Source of the DNA: a virus | Virus record (IMG/VR): IMGVR_UViG_3300022752_000240 | Span: 1-32,903 of that record | Length of the DNA stretch: 32,903 bases | Reading direction: 5' to 3' (one strand) | Part shown: piece after piece, positions 1 to 6,937 of the stretch | Layout of the letters: the number at the start of each line of letters is the position of its first letter | How positions within the stretch are numbered: position 1 is the first letter of the stretch | Program-made: the position numbers and the translations under genes | Notes under the pieces: generated by a model | Told to the model about the DNA's origin: nothing | Seen by the model: only the letters and a program-made list of their open reading frames with translations | Databases searched by the model: none

Positions 1-2065
1 CAACAGTTCCCCAAGATACTGCGGTTCCGTTGGTTGTGAGGTACTTGCCAGAATTAGATGTTTGAGTTGGTACAAGAGCATTGATTGCATTGGATGCTGT
101 TGTTTGTCCAGTACCACCATTAGCAATCGGAAGTGTTCCAGTTACGCTTGATGTAAGAGATACGTTGGTAATTGTATTGTTTGAAGCATTGATAGTCTTA
201 TTAGTAAGAGTATCTGTTGTATCTGTTCCAACAAGGGTGGTTGTTGCATTTGGTAAACTTACAGTTCTATCTGCAGTTGGGTCAGTGGCAACAAGTGTTG
301 TTTCATAAGCATCATTGGTTGTGCCTTCAAAAATAACACCTTTAGTAGCAGCCAACTCAATGTCAGTGCTTACTTGTCCACTAAATGCTGGACTTGAAAG
401 AGTAGGAGTATTGATTGTTGGACTTGTCTGAACTACAAATGTAGTGCCAGTTCCAGTCTGAGAAGCAATTGCTGTTGCATTTCCAACAGAAGTAATTGGA
501 CCAGTCAAATTGCTTGGAGCAAGAACTGCTGTATCAATGTAGTTCTTGGTTGCCGCATCTTGTGCATTTGTTGGGTTTCCAAGACCAGTAATCTTATTGG
601 TACCCATTGCAATAGCACCAGTCATGGTGCCACCAGATAGATTTAATTTTCCGGCTAAAGAGTTGGTTACTGTGGTAGAGAAATTAGCATCATTGTTAAG
701 TGCTGCTGCCAATTCATTTAAAGTATCAAGAGCAGCAGGAGCACCACCAACAATGTTATCTACATAAGCCTTGGTTACTGCATCGGTAGATGAAGTTGGT
801 GTAGCAAGACTTGTAATTTTTTGATTGTTCATAGATACAGATGCTGTTGGTGCTGCCATCTGGTCTAGTCGGCTAGTGCGAACCTGTGTATCAAAATCAG
901 AAATAGTGCTAGCGGTTTGTGTGCCAGTATGGTTTGCTCTAGCAAGTGGGTCTGTAGCCAATTTGCTAAGTGCTATAGCAGCACCAGAAGCAATATCAGC
1001 ATTGACAATACCACCAGAAAGATTAAGTTTGCTGTATGCAATTGCTGCTGCTGAGTTAATGTCAGCATTTACAATAGTGTCATTAGCAATCATTGTGCTA
1101 GTTACTGTTCCAGTATCACCAGCAGTAATAGCAGTACCAGAAATTTTGGTCTTATCAATTGCAGCGGATGCGTTAATATCTGCGTTAACAATAGCACCCG
1201 TAGCAATAGCAGTTGTTAATGTTACTGCAGCGGTACCATTAAAGGATACAGCGGATGCTTCAATATCACCAGTTAATGAAAAATTCCGTGCTGTTGCAAG
1301 CGCAGTAGCAGTGTCAGCATTACCAGTTACATTACCTGTAATATTTCCAGTAAAGGTACCAGCAATTGCACCAGTTCCAGTAATGGTTGGGCTGCTAATT
1401 GTTGGGCTAGTTCCAAATACTGCAGCGCCGGTTCCGGTTTCATCAGTCAACGCAGAGCGTAAATTTGCACTAGATGGAGTGCCAAGGAAAGTAGCAATGC
1501 CAGTTCCAAGAGATGTAATGCCAGTACCACCATTAGCCACCGGCAATGTGCCAGTTACTTGAGAAGCAAGATTGATGTTGCTGATGGTATTGCTTGAGCC
1601 ACTAATTGTTTTGTTGGTAAGGGTTTGTGATTTTGCTGTTCCTACTACATCTCCCTCACCACTAACAATTCCGTGAACATGCGTATCTACACCAGATAAG
1701 ATTCCAGAGTCTGATACAAAACCACGGGCTGCAATGTGTGTCTGTAATTCTTTAAACTCACGGCCAGATACACCATGGCGTACAGTAGCGCCAGCAGCGT
1801 GAGCAACTGCAGATGTTCCATCCTGCCCACGGAGGGCAGTAAGAGCAGTGGTGCCGGTAACAGTTACTGTAATTACTTCTTCTTTAGAAGTATCTGGGTC
1901 AATAATAAGTGTGTAAGGGGCAGTGCCGGGAAAACCGGAGATTGCTGCCACATTGACTGTATTACTATCACCCGATGCTGCTGAGGCAAGGCTCGCAGAG
2001 AGCGTTGTTTCAACCGCAATGGATGAGTAATTTCTTTTGAGTGTGCCGGGGTCGCCTGCTGCCAT
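1..2065 (-). CDS. Tail fibre / receptor-binding protein, repeat-rich, C-terminus cut by window edge
   Basis: The reverse frame opens at an ATG (2065-2063) and has no stop before the left edge, so at least 688 residues are present and the C-terminus is missing. An AAGGTAAGG ribosome-binding sequence sits just upstream and overlaps the end of the previous gene. The N-terminal 150 residues are a likely attachment domain. The rest is low-complexity Thr/Ala/Asn/Ser sequence with degenerate repeats. Two GTLPxANGGTG units lie at roughly residues 170 and 660. Three units of the type (N)ADIxxxAAIxxxKL/I lie near 265-330. Two units of the type KITxLxxPTxxxDAxTKxYxD lie near 413 and 490. Such repeats are typical of trimeric phage tail fibres, and the missing C-terminus would carry receptor binding. 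As the last visible gene of the late operon the position fits. Forward ORFs in this stretch are shadows of the repeats. Confidence 0.85.
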   Translation of the reverse strand, partial: MAAGDPGTLKRNYSSIAVETTLSASLASAASGDSNTVNVAAISGFPGTAPYTLIIDPDTSKEEVITVTVTGTTALTALRGQDGTSAVAHAAGATVRHGVSGREFKELQTHIAARGFVSDSGILSGVDTHVHGIVSGEGDVVGTAKSQTLTNKTISGSSNTISNINLASQVTGTLPVANGGTGITSLGTGIATFLGTPSSANLRSALTDETGTGAAVFGTSPTISSPTITGTGAIAGTFTGNITGNVTGNADTATALATARNFSLTGDIEASAVSFNGTAAVTLTTAIATGAIVNADINASAAIDKTKISGTAITAGDTGTVTSTMIANDTIVNADINSAAAIAYSKLNLSGGIVNADIASGAAIALSKLATDPLARANHTGTQTASTISDFDTQVRTSRLDQMAAPTASVSMNNQKITSLATPTSSTDAVTKAYVDNIVGGAPAALDTLNELAAALNNDANFSTTVTNSLAGKLNLSGGTMTGAIAMGTNKITGLGNPTNAQDAATKNYIDTAVLAPSNLTGPITSVGNATAIASQTGTGTTFVVQTSPTINTPTLSSPAFSGQVSTDIELAATKGVIFEGTTNDAYETTLVATDPTADRTVSLPNATTTLVGTDTTDTLTNKTINASNNTITNVSLTSSVTGTLPIANGGTGQTTASNAINALVPTQTSNSGKYLTTNGTAVSWGTV

Positions 2066-2071
2066 TTTACC

Positions 2072-2977
2072 TTACCTTTGGTAGTGGGAACGAACTGGGT
2101 ATTGGCGATTCATATTTGCCGATACTTCGTTTAAACGGGTTTGATAGATATTGAACAAGAAACGCGCTGCAGATTCTCCAGCACGGCCACCACGTTGATT
2201 GTCCAGAGAATCTGCTTCTGCAGATAATGGACCAAGGCGAGATGGGTCAAGAAAGGAAATCATACGGAACGCTGCTCCGTAGATAACTACATCTTCTGCA
2301 TAGTCAGGCAGTCCAGTTACAGTGCTGAACTCATCGTTGCCATTTGTTAGTACAGTTGGGCGCTTGGAGTACACAACGCTAACTGTTCTTCCTGGTGTGA
2401 TGGCACCAAAGATGCTGATGCTCTTACCAAGCGCACCAGCGGTACCAAATGCAGTTGGATTGGCTGTGCGGTCAAATTGAAAACCTCGTACTGGGAACCA
2501 CTCTTTGCTTGGGCCAATTACCTGATGTGTAATAGAAAGAATTGACTCTGCTGCATCTGGCAAATCATAAGTAGTCTTGGCTGCGACATAAGAAAACTCT
2601 GTTTGCCCCACTCCGAATACCTGTGGGTACATTGCGTTGATGGTGTCGTTGATAGCCCTTTTAATTTCATTGCGTGGAAATAGTGGAGATACCATTACTT
2701 TGGTATTTGCAGTAAAAGCCTCTGGGGTAGTACCGCGTTGTCCTCTGCCCCATGGAGCGATAGTTACCGTATTGTTAACATTGTCCGTATTGTTAACATA
2801 GAGTATTTCATCCCCAATTTGGATATACCCTCTACCTATCTGACCGGCATCGTAAACCGAAAGAGTAGTGCTGGTAGTCGTAGCGCTGGTGGTAAGCCAA
2901 GTGGTTGACTCAGTGTTTAAACTATAGCCATGCAGCAGCGTATCTACGCGCTCGGTAAGTTGATTAAATGTACTCAT
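2072..2977 (-). CDS. Putative head-tail connector / tail adaptor protein (301 aa)
   Basis: This protein is probably a neck or tail-tube-proximal connector in the virion. It begins with a helix-rich 20 residues followed by a Thr/Ser-rich beta segment. The pattern GYIQIGDEILYVNN near residues 50-65 and a PWGRGQRGT motif near 75-83 resemble a small beta-sandwich. The middle (about 105-125, NEIKRAINDTINAMYP) is helical, and the rest is beta-rich with an Arg-rich C-terminus. The ATG overlaps the stop of the upstream 88-aa gene as ATGA, so the two are translationally coupled. It lies immediately before the tail fibre gene, as connector genes often do in podovirus-like actinophages. Function is inferred from position and composition only. 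A particle-surface adaptor for the fibre is an alternative. Confidence 0.55.
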   Translation of the reverse strand: MSTFNQLTERVDTLLHGYSLNTESTTWLTTSATTTSTTLSVYDAGQIGRGYIQIGDEILYVNNTDNVNNTVTIAPWGRGQRGTTPEAFTANTKVMVSPLFPRNEIKRAINDTINAMYPQVFGVGQTEFSYVAAKTTYDLPDAAESILSITHQVIGPSKEWFPVRGFQFDRTANPTAFGTAGALGKSISIFGAITPGRTVSVVYSKRPTVLTNGNDEFSTVTGLPDYAEDVVIYGAAFRMISFLDPSRLGPLSAEADSLDNQRGGRAGESAARFLFNIYQTRLNEVSANMNRQYPVRSHYQR

Positions 2978-3240
2978 ATATTAATTGACCTCAAGGCATC
3001 TACTGCTGACTTGCCAGTAGTTCCAGCAAGTTCATTGCATATTGCGTTTAAACCTTTATAGGCAGATGGTTGGCGAGAGGAATCGGCTTTATAGTTTAGT
3101 GCTCCAACTATGCCCAAGCCGGAGGTTCCAGCATAGGCATTAGCAGCCCCCTGTGGGGCTTTAAAGGCGCTAACGCTGGTGATACCAGCAAGGCGGTTCA
3201 GTTCGCCCGTAAGGGTGCTTCCAGCGACTCCTGTGGCCAT
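2974..3240 (-). CDS. Small virion-region protein, unknown (88 aa)
   Basis: I do not recognise a family. The 88-residue product is Gly/Ala/Ser-rich and has no membrane segment or cysteine cluster. The middle contains a GLGIVGALNYKA stretch, and the C-terminal half is a plausible short helix (around KGLNAICNELAG). Its ATG at 3240 overlaps the TAA of the 53-aa lysine-rich gene (TAATG), and its TGA overlaps the ATG of the connector gene, so it is embedded in a fully coupled cluster. A GTTTAAAC copy lies inside at 3046-3053, read as LN codons. It may be a minor structural or assembly protein. Confidence 0.6.
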   Translation of the reverse strand: MATGVAGSTLTGELNRLAGITSVSAFKAPQGAANAYAGTSGLGIVGALNYKADSSRQPSAYKGLNAICNELAGTTGKSAVDALRSINI

Positions 3241-3401
3241 TACTTAGCCTTTCTCTTTGCTGCTGCATTATCTACTAGATTCGGGTAAGGGCGACCAGCC
3301 TTCTTAGCCATAGCCTTGGCTTTGGCTTTTTGTGCTGGTGTAAGGGGTGTTGACTTCTTCTTTGGATTTGGTTTATCCCAAAATGCTTTACTCTTCACCA
3401 T
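3240..3401 (-). CDS. Tiny lysine/alanine-rich basic protein (53 aa)
   Basis: The reverse frame has an ATG at 3401 and a TAA at 3242-3240 that overlaps the next ATG by one base. The product is strongly basic, with lysine clusters (PNPKKKSTP and an AQKAKAKAMAKKAGRPYPN segment) and a C-terminal AAAKRKAK tail, and it has no hydrophobic segment. Its start overlaps the end of the 85-aa gene by seven bases. The composition suggests nucleic-acid contact or a packaged basic protein. No function can be named. Confidence 0.6.
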   Translation of the reverse strand: MVKSKAFWDKPNPKKKSTPLTPAQKAKAKAMAKKAGRPYPNLVDNAAAKRKAK

Positions 3402-3652
3402 TTCACCTTGTCTGCCCAGTATGCTGCGCTCATCTTGCCTTTAGCAATGTTCTTGGCATGGCGAGCCTTAAAGGACTTTTGCCGTGCCGAAGGTTGCCTA
3501 TCCCCAGTAACTCCCTGTTGTCCGAAGCGGATGAGTTTTACCTGGCTGCCTTCTTTGGCTACCACAACATGAGATTTCTTTGGGTGGCTTGGAGTGCGTT
3601 TTGGTTTGTTGTAGCCGGATACTCCGGCACGGGTTAGGCGTGCATCTTTCAT
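3395..3652 (-). CDS. Conserved small basic phage protein, DUF6321-like (85 aa)
   Basis: The product has 85 residues and is basic, with Lys/Arg spread along its length. The N-terminal KDARLTRAGVSGYNKPKRTP and the C-terminal segments SFKARHAKNIAKGK and MSAAYWADKVKW match from memory a short family widespread in phage structural regions. I associate it with the DUF6321 label but cannot verify that here. Its function is unknown in the family as far as I know. The ATG at 3652 overlaps the TAA of the upstream 52-aa gene (TAATG). Its location among head and tail genes and its basic nature suggest a virion-associated or DNA-contacting role. Confidence 0.7.
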   Translation of the reverse strand: MKDARLTRAGVSGYNKPKRTPSHPKKSHVVVAKEGSQVKLIRFGQQGVTGDRQPSARQKSFKARHAKNIAKGKMSAAYWADKVKW

Positions 3653-3810
3653 TACATCTTCTTTTTCTTTTTTGCCATACCTGCTTCGCTCATTGCGATT
3701 GCTACGGCTTGCTTGCGCTTGGTAACAACTGGGCCACTCTTGCCTGAGTGCAAGGTTCCAGACTTGTATTCTTTCATAACCTTTTTGACTTTGCTTTGCT
3801 TATTAGTCAT
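3652..3810 (-). CDS. Tiny basic protein, DUF6496-like (52 aa)
   Basis: The frame runs from an ATG at 3810 to a TAA at 3654-3652. It is lysine-rich, with a central KEYKSGTLHSG motif followed by a helix VVTKRKQAVAIAMSEAG and a C-terminal run of lysines. This pattern (basic residues, Lys-Gly-Leu/Ser turn, R/KQAxAIAxSEAG helix) recurs in small proteins of many phages and bacteria that I recall under DUF6496. The assignment is from memory. The ATG lies eight bases inside the end of the 49-aa gene and the TAA overlaps the next ATG, so it belongs to the coupled cluster of tiny basic genes. Confidence 0.65.
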   Translation of the reverse strand: MTNKQSKVKKVMKEYKSGTLHSGKSGPVVTKRKQAVAIAMSEAGMAKKKKKM

Positions 3811-3952
3811 CTTCTTCATATTCCATCTCCATCTTCTTGGCCTTAGAAACAGTTGACTTCTTTACAGTTGCTTGTACTGGTGGTTTATTTACATCACGCC
3901 CACCAATCCCGTAGGGATTCATAGCGCCGTAGCATCCGCACTCAACGCACAT
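3803..3952 (-). CDS. Tiny Cys-containing protein (49 aa)
   Basis: The frame runs from an ATG at 3952 to a TAA at 3805-3803. The N-terminus has three cysteines in the pattern MCVECGCYGAMNPYGIGG. A lysine-rich middle and an acidic C-terminus (EMEYEEDD) follow. Three closely spaced cysteines next to a Gly-rich turn could form a half zinc site. It sits directly downstream of the proteasome-like gene, whose stop is at 3957-3955. I do not recognise a family. The end overlaps the next start by eight bases, which supports real translation. Confidence 0.55.
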   Translation of the reverse strand: MCVECGCYGAMNPYGIGGRDVNKPPVQATVKKSTVSKAKKMEMEYEEDD

Positions 3953-3954
3953 AA

Positions 3955-4518
3955 TTACTCCTTAGTAGTGATAACCTTTACTTCCCCGCCAGTGTAAATG
4001 TCATACTGACTGGAAATCTGTATTGCACGCTTGGCAACTTGAGTTGCCATCTTTATGCTTTTTGTGTTTGCTTTCATTGCAACTAAAGCACCAAGGGCAT
4101 AGGAGCCACCAGAGCCGATGCCAAACAATTTGTTGTCATCCCTCATCCATGCGTAGTCTGAGGTGATTTGGTAGATTCTTCCACTAAAGGCGATAAGGGC
4201 ATCAAAGCCCGATTCATCTTTTTTGCTCTCTTGCTTAGGGTCGTACCCTGCAGAAGCAAATGTTTCTTTTAATGAGGGCAAGAGTTTAAACATTAGAAAT
4301 GTGTCTGGGTCTAACGATTTGCTAATTTTGGGTGGAGTCCAAAGGTGATTGGCAATATCTCCAGCCATAGCATCCCCAGCAAATGCGAACACATACTCAC
4401 CACGCTTAACAACTTTATCCATTTGTTTAGCATAGAAAGGCTGCGTGCCATAGACCAACTTTGAGTCTGCTGCAATCAGCGCCCAGCCATTACCCTGAAC
4501 ACCGATTATTGTTGTCAT
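3955..4518 (-). CDS. Proteasome beta/HslV-like Ntn-hydrolase (187 aa)
   Basis: This is a likely self-processing threonine peptidase of the proteasome-beta/HslV fold. The N-terminus reads M-T-T-I-I-G-V, so removing Met exposes Thr1, as in HslV. Counting from that Thr, Asp17 lies in IAADSK, a Lys at 34 (MDKV) stands where Lys33 is expected, and the GIGSGGSYALGAL segment near residue 130 matches the conserved SGG(x)YA loop. The length is close to HslV (about 175 aa). No HslU/ATPase partner is visible. The gene sits in the late operon between small head genes and the tiny basic proteins, and its ATG overlaps the upstream TAA. It could act in procapsid maturation or processing of injected proteins. 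That role is inference, while the fold assignment is fairly secure. Confidence 0.85.
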   Translation of the reverse strand: MTTIIGVQGNGWALIAADSKLVYGTQPFYAKQMDKVVKRGEYVFAFAGDAMAGDIANHLWTPPKISKSLDPDTFLMFKLLPSLKETFASAGYDPKQESKKDESGFDALIAFSGRIYQITSDYAWMRDDNKLFGIGSGGSYALGALVAMKANTKSIKMATQVAKRAIQISSQYDIYTGGEVKVITTKE

Positions 4519-4838
4519 TACATCCCTAACTGATTCATTGTCGTAGCAAGTGTCTTGTTGATTTTCTTGGCACTTGGCATAGTGTTTCCATCGTATGCTC
4601 TGCCTAGATTCTCAGATGCTTTCTTAGCAGCATCAATATCTTTCATTGTGGTTCCGTTTGGTTGGATGCCTTGCGCTCTTGCTTCTTTGTAGGCATCTAA
4701 TTCAGCGTTCCACTTTTTTTCCGGCATTGACTTCTTTGCGTTAGCATCGCCGGTGGATAATTCTAATGTGGATACTTTGCAACCAAAACAACCTTCTACA
4801 TACTCAGGATGTTTTTGTAGTTGATGTAGTGTTGTCAT
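4518..4838 (-). CDS. Conserved small actinophage protein (106 aa), function unknown
   Basis: The N-terminal HPEYVEGCFGCK pattern with two cysteines three apart, and the later ELDAYKEARAQGIQPNGT segment, look familiar from small proteins next to actinophage capsid genes. I know no function for them. The rest is Lys/Ala-rich and helical. It overlaps the gene before it by four bases and the proteasome-like gene by one (TAATG), so all three are translated as a coupled unit. A head-completion or zinc-binding role is possible. Confidence 0.65.
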   Translation of the reverse strand: MTTLHQLQKHPEYVEGCFGCKVSTLELSTGDANAKKSMPEKKWNAELDAYKEARAQGIQPNGTTMKDIDAAKKASENLGRAYDGNTMPSAKKINKTLATTMNQLGM

Positions 4839-5095
4839 AGTTCCGTTATGTACTCGCCGTATCCTTGTGCAGTTAGAGCATCTTTTGTTGCTTCTTCAAT
4901 TATGTATTCACGCCCACCAAGATAAACTTCTTGTGCTGCGTTAACCTCAGTTAAGCCTGGGTATCTATAGGAAGAGTATATCCCATTTGTTCGTAAAACG
5001 CTTATGCCACGATGCAAACCAATGCGCTCAAATAATGGTCCACCGCCAGCAGGTGTTTCTAATTCTGTTGGTGTTGTAAATTTATATTGAGTCAT
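4835..5095 (-). CDS. Small head-region protein (86 aa)
   Basis: This is the first gene after the major capsid gene, separated from it by a hairpin. The product has no cysteine, membrane segment or recognisable catalytic motif. It is rich in Tyr and Gly, with likely beta strands (GISVLRTNGIYSSY and GREYIIEEATKDAL). The size and position suit a head-decoration or head-tail joining protein. The start is the ATG at 5095, and GGAAACC lies upstream as a modest ribosome site. Confidence 0.55.
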   Translation of the reverse strand: MTQYKFTTPTELETPAGGGPLFERIGLHRGISVLRTNGIYSSYRYPGLTEVNAAQEVYLGGREYIIEEATKDALTAQGYGEYITEL

Positions 5096-5110
5096 TGGTT
5101 TCCTTACTAG

Positions 5111-5140
5111 AGAGAGGCAGGGCTTACACCCTGCCCCTCT
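5111..5140 (-). terminator. Hairpin between capsid gene and downstream head genes
   Basis: A perfect 7-bp stem GGCAGGG/CCCTGCC (5116-5122 with 5129-5135), loop CTTACA, is extended across one A-C mismatch by AGAG/CTCT. It follows the capsid stop codon by about 12 bases. There is no U-tract on the transcribed strand, so it is more likely a partial terminator or an mRNA-stabilising 3' hairpin that keeps capsid transcript in excess. Confidence 0.6.
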
Positions 5141-5151
5141 ACTAATTGCGA

Positions 5152-6327
5152 CTAGAGTGCTGCGATTGAAGAACCGGACTCAATGCGATACAAGGATGCT
5201 TCGCGGTAGCGAGCAAATCCGAGTACGCCGTACCATCCGATTGGTCGGAAACGCATCAACTTATCGGTAACTGGTCCGATAACAACGCTTGGCTCCTGTG
5301 CAACGGCCTCAGCAAGTGCTTGCTTTCCGGCAACGATTGTACGGAAGTTGCGAGTTACTGGAGTTACAGTAACAACTGTGGTTGCTGTAACTGCAGCAGT
5401 GTGTGCTGTATCTACAGTAATTGTGGTTGTTGAACCGCTTGTTGAGAGTGCAGTAATCTTTGCACCAGTAGCGATGCCAGTTCCTGAAATCTTATCACCG
5501 GCTTCTGCACGGGTTGCGATAACAGAAGTTGAAGCAACACCAAGGGTGTATGCTGCAGATGCTCCTGCAACGGTAACTGCAGTGGTGGTGAGTGCTGTTT
5601 GGTCAGCACCATCCTTTGCGGAGTACATACGGGATGTTTCTACGAAGAAAGCACCCTCATAGGTTCCAATTGTTCCAGCCCAGAGATTGCCTTGACCGGC
5701 ATCTGTTTGAGCGTGGATGTCGCGCCAACCGACATTGCCGGTTTCTGCGCGGAGGTCATGCGAAACCTCTGGGTGAATACCGACCCAGTAGAGGTTGCCC
5801 TCGCGTGGAACGGCTTTGTTGGAGCGCATCTTTGCAACAGCCTTGCGGATGTCTGCAGAGTCAATGGTTGCTGCTGCCGAAATGGTAGCGGTTGATGTTG
5901 CGGTGCTGCCAGCGTAAAGAACGTTGGTTCCTTGACGGAGTGGAGTCATTGCTAACTGGTCAAGTGAGTCAGCCATATTGAAAGCGATGATGTCAGCAAT
6001 TGCTGGGTCAACATCGGAGAGTGAGAACAACTGTAACTTGCGGGTAGCAAGAGCAGCGTTGCCTTTTTCTTCAAGGGTTACGCTAACAGTTGATACATCT
6101 GGTAGTGCTACTGCATCAACATCGGATGTTTCTCCGAGAGTTGCAGTTGCTGCCGATAGGTCGTTGTAAAGTGAGAATACAACGGTTGACCCCGGCATTG
6201 CTTGCTGTGCTGGGCGCTTGTCAGCAACGGAACGAACCATTGGCTGATTACGCAGGGCAAATTCAACATAACGGTCATAAGCGGTTTTAATTAAACCAGC
6301 CATAGCGGTTGTGTCTGTATATGCCAT
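5152..6327 (-). CDS. Major capsid protein (391 aa)
   Basis: This forms the icosahedral shell. The family match is by pattern to the phage capsid group often called N4-gp56-like/HK97-fold. An N-terminal arm (YDRYVEFALRNQPMVRSVADKRP) precedes the VTLEEKGNAALATRKLQL segment near residues 83-100. A PAIADIIAFNMADSLD helix (about 108-123) follows, and the C-terminus ends with RFRPIGWYGVLGFARYREASLYRIES. Residues about 249-324 form a Thr/Ala/Val-rich beta insertion unlike the rest. A very strong ribosome site (AGGAGGTGGAC) precedes the ATG, as expected for the most abundant protein. The preceding gene is a typical scaffold. Confidence 0.85.
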   Translation of the reverse strand: MAYTDTTAMAGLIKTAYDRYVEFALRNQPMVRSVADKRPAQQAMPGSTVVFSLYNDLSAATATLGETSDVDAVALPDVSTVSVTLEEKGNAALATRKLQLFSLSDVDPAIADIIAFNMADSLDQLAMTPLRQGTNVLYAGSTATSTATISAAATIDSADIRKAVAKMRSNKAVPREGNLYWVGIHPEVSHDLRAETGNVGWRDIHAQTDAGQGNLWAGTIGTYEGAFFVETSRMYSAKDGADQTALTTTAVTVAGASAAYTLGVASTSVIATRAEAGDKISGTGIATGAKITALSTSGSTTTITVDTAHTAAVTATTVVTVTPVTRNFRTIVAGKQALAEAVAQEPSVVIGPVTDKLMRFRPIGWYGVLGFARYREASLYRIESGSSIAAL

Positions 6328-6361
6328 TTAGTCCACCTCCTGTGGTGTGATTGGTAGTTAG

Positions 6362-6817
6362 TTAAGAAATACCAAGGATGCGGTTAAGTTCTGCGGGGTT
6401 TCCTGCGTTAAGAATCTTTGATAAAGCATCTTCGTCAATATCTGGTGCTTGACCAGTTGAAACGACATTTGTGATTCTGTGTTGTGCAGTTAGGTCCTGA
6501 GCCGGGGCTTTCGCCTTTTCTTCCGACTGTTCCATACCAAATACATCGCCATACTCATTGAGCCAAGCGCTGATTCCCTCTTCTGAGGTATCAACATCTG
6601 GCGGAATAAACGTGGCAATCTTTGGATTAACTCCCTTTGCCTGTAGTACATCCTTGACAGTACGCTGACGATTCTGCTTTTGCAGATTGTTCAACTCCTG
6701 TTCAAGTTCTTTAGCACGCTTTTCCAGCGTTTTATTTACCTTGCGTAGTTGCGTGATGGCATCCTGACCTTGGTCATTGAAGTCATCATCTTCGTCATCG
6801 TGATAGTTGGTAGTCAT
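6362..6817 (-). CDS. Capsid scaffolding protein (151 aa)
   Basis: This is a likely internal scaffold for procapsid assembly. The N-terminus is very acidic (DDEDDDFNDQGQD). Residues about 20-55 form a coiled coil (KVNKTLEKRAKELEQELNNLQKQNRQR). The middle has a GVNPKIATFIPPDVD segment common in actinophage scaffolds, and the C-terminus is short and helical (ALSKILNAGNPAELNRILG), a typical capsid-binding tail. It lies directly upstream of the capsid gene. No protease domain is present in it. Confidence 0.82.
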   Translation of the reverse strand: MTTNYHDDEDDDFNDQGQDAITQLRKVNKTLEKRAKELEQELNNLQKQNRQRTVKDVLQAKGVNPKIATFIPPDVDTSEEGISAWLNEYGDVFGMEQSEEKAKAPAQDLTAQHRITNVVSTGQAPDIDEDALSKILNAGNPAELNRILGIS

Positions 6818-6937
6818 CTACCTATCTCCCTTGTTAGTTGTATTCGCAATCCACAACACGGATAGGGGAATCCGAATTGGCTATTGCTACCAGACTTCTA
6901 CACCCCTCTGGGCTGGTCGGTCAGAGGAGGATTCTGT
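6818..6937 (-). other. 120-bp structured intergenic leader of scaffold/capsid genes
   Basis: On the transcribed strand this spacer can form three separate hairpins. The first is CCTCTG/CAGAGG (6905-6910 with 6922-6927). The second is CGGAT/ATCCG (6859-6863 with 6870-6874). The third is GTTGTG with TACAAC around position 6845. It is the largest gap inside the late operon. A processing site, an internal promoter or a regulatory leader boosting capsid expression would fit. No good promoter boxes were identified. Confidence 0.4.

Noticed and set aside
825-1562. Long forward ORF of 245 codons
   Set aside because: It is antisense to the tail fibre repeats, and its hydrophobic, low-complexity product comes from the reverse complement of Thr/Ala repeats.
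6818-6937. tRNA gene on the reverse strand
   Set aside because: Hairpin loops have the wrong sizes (6 and 9-11 nt), the D-stem does not pair and no acceptor stem closes the structure.
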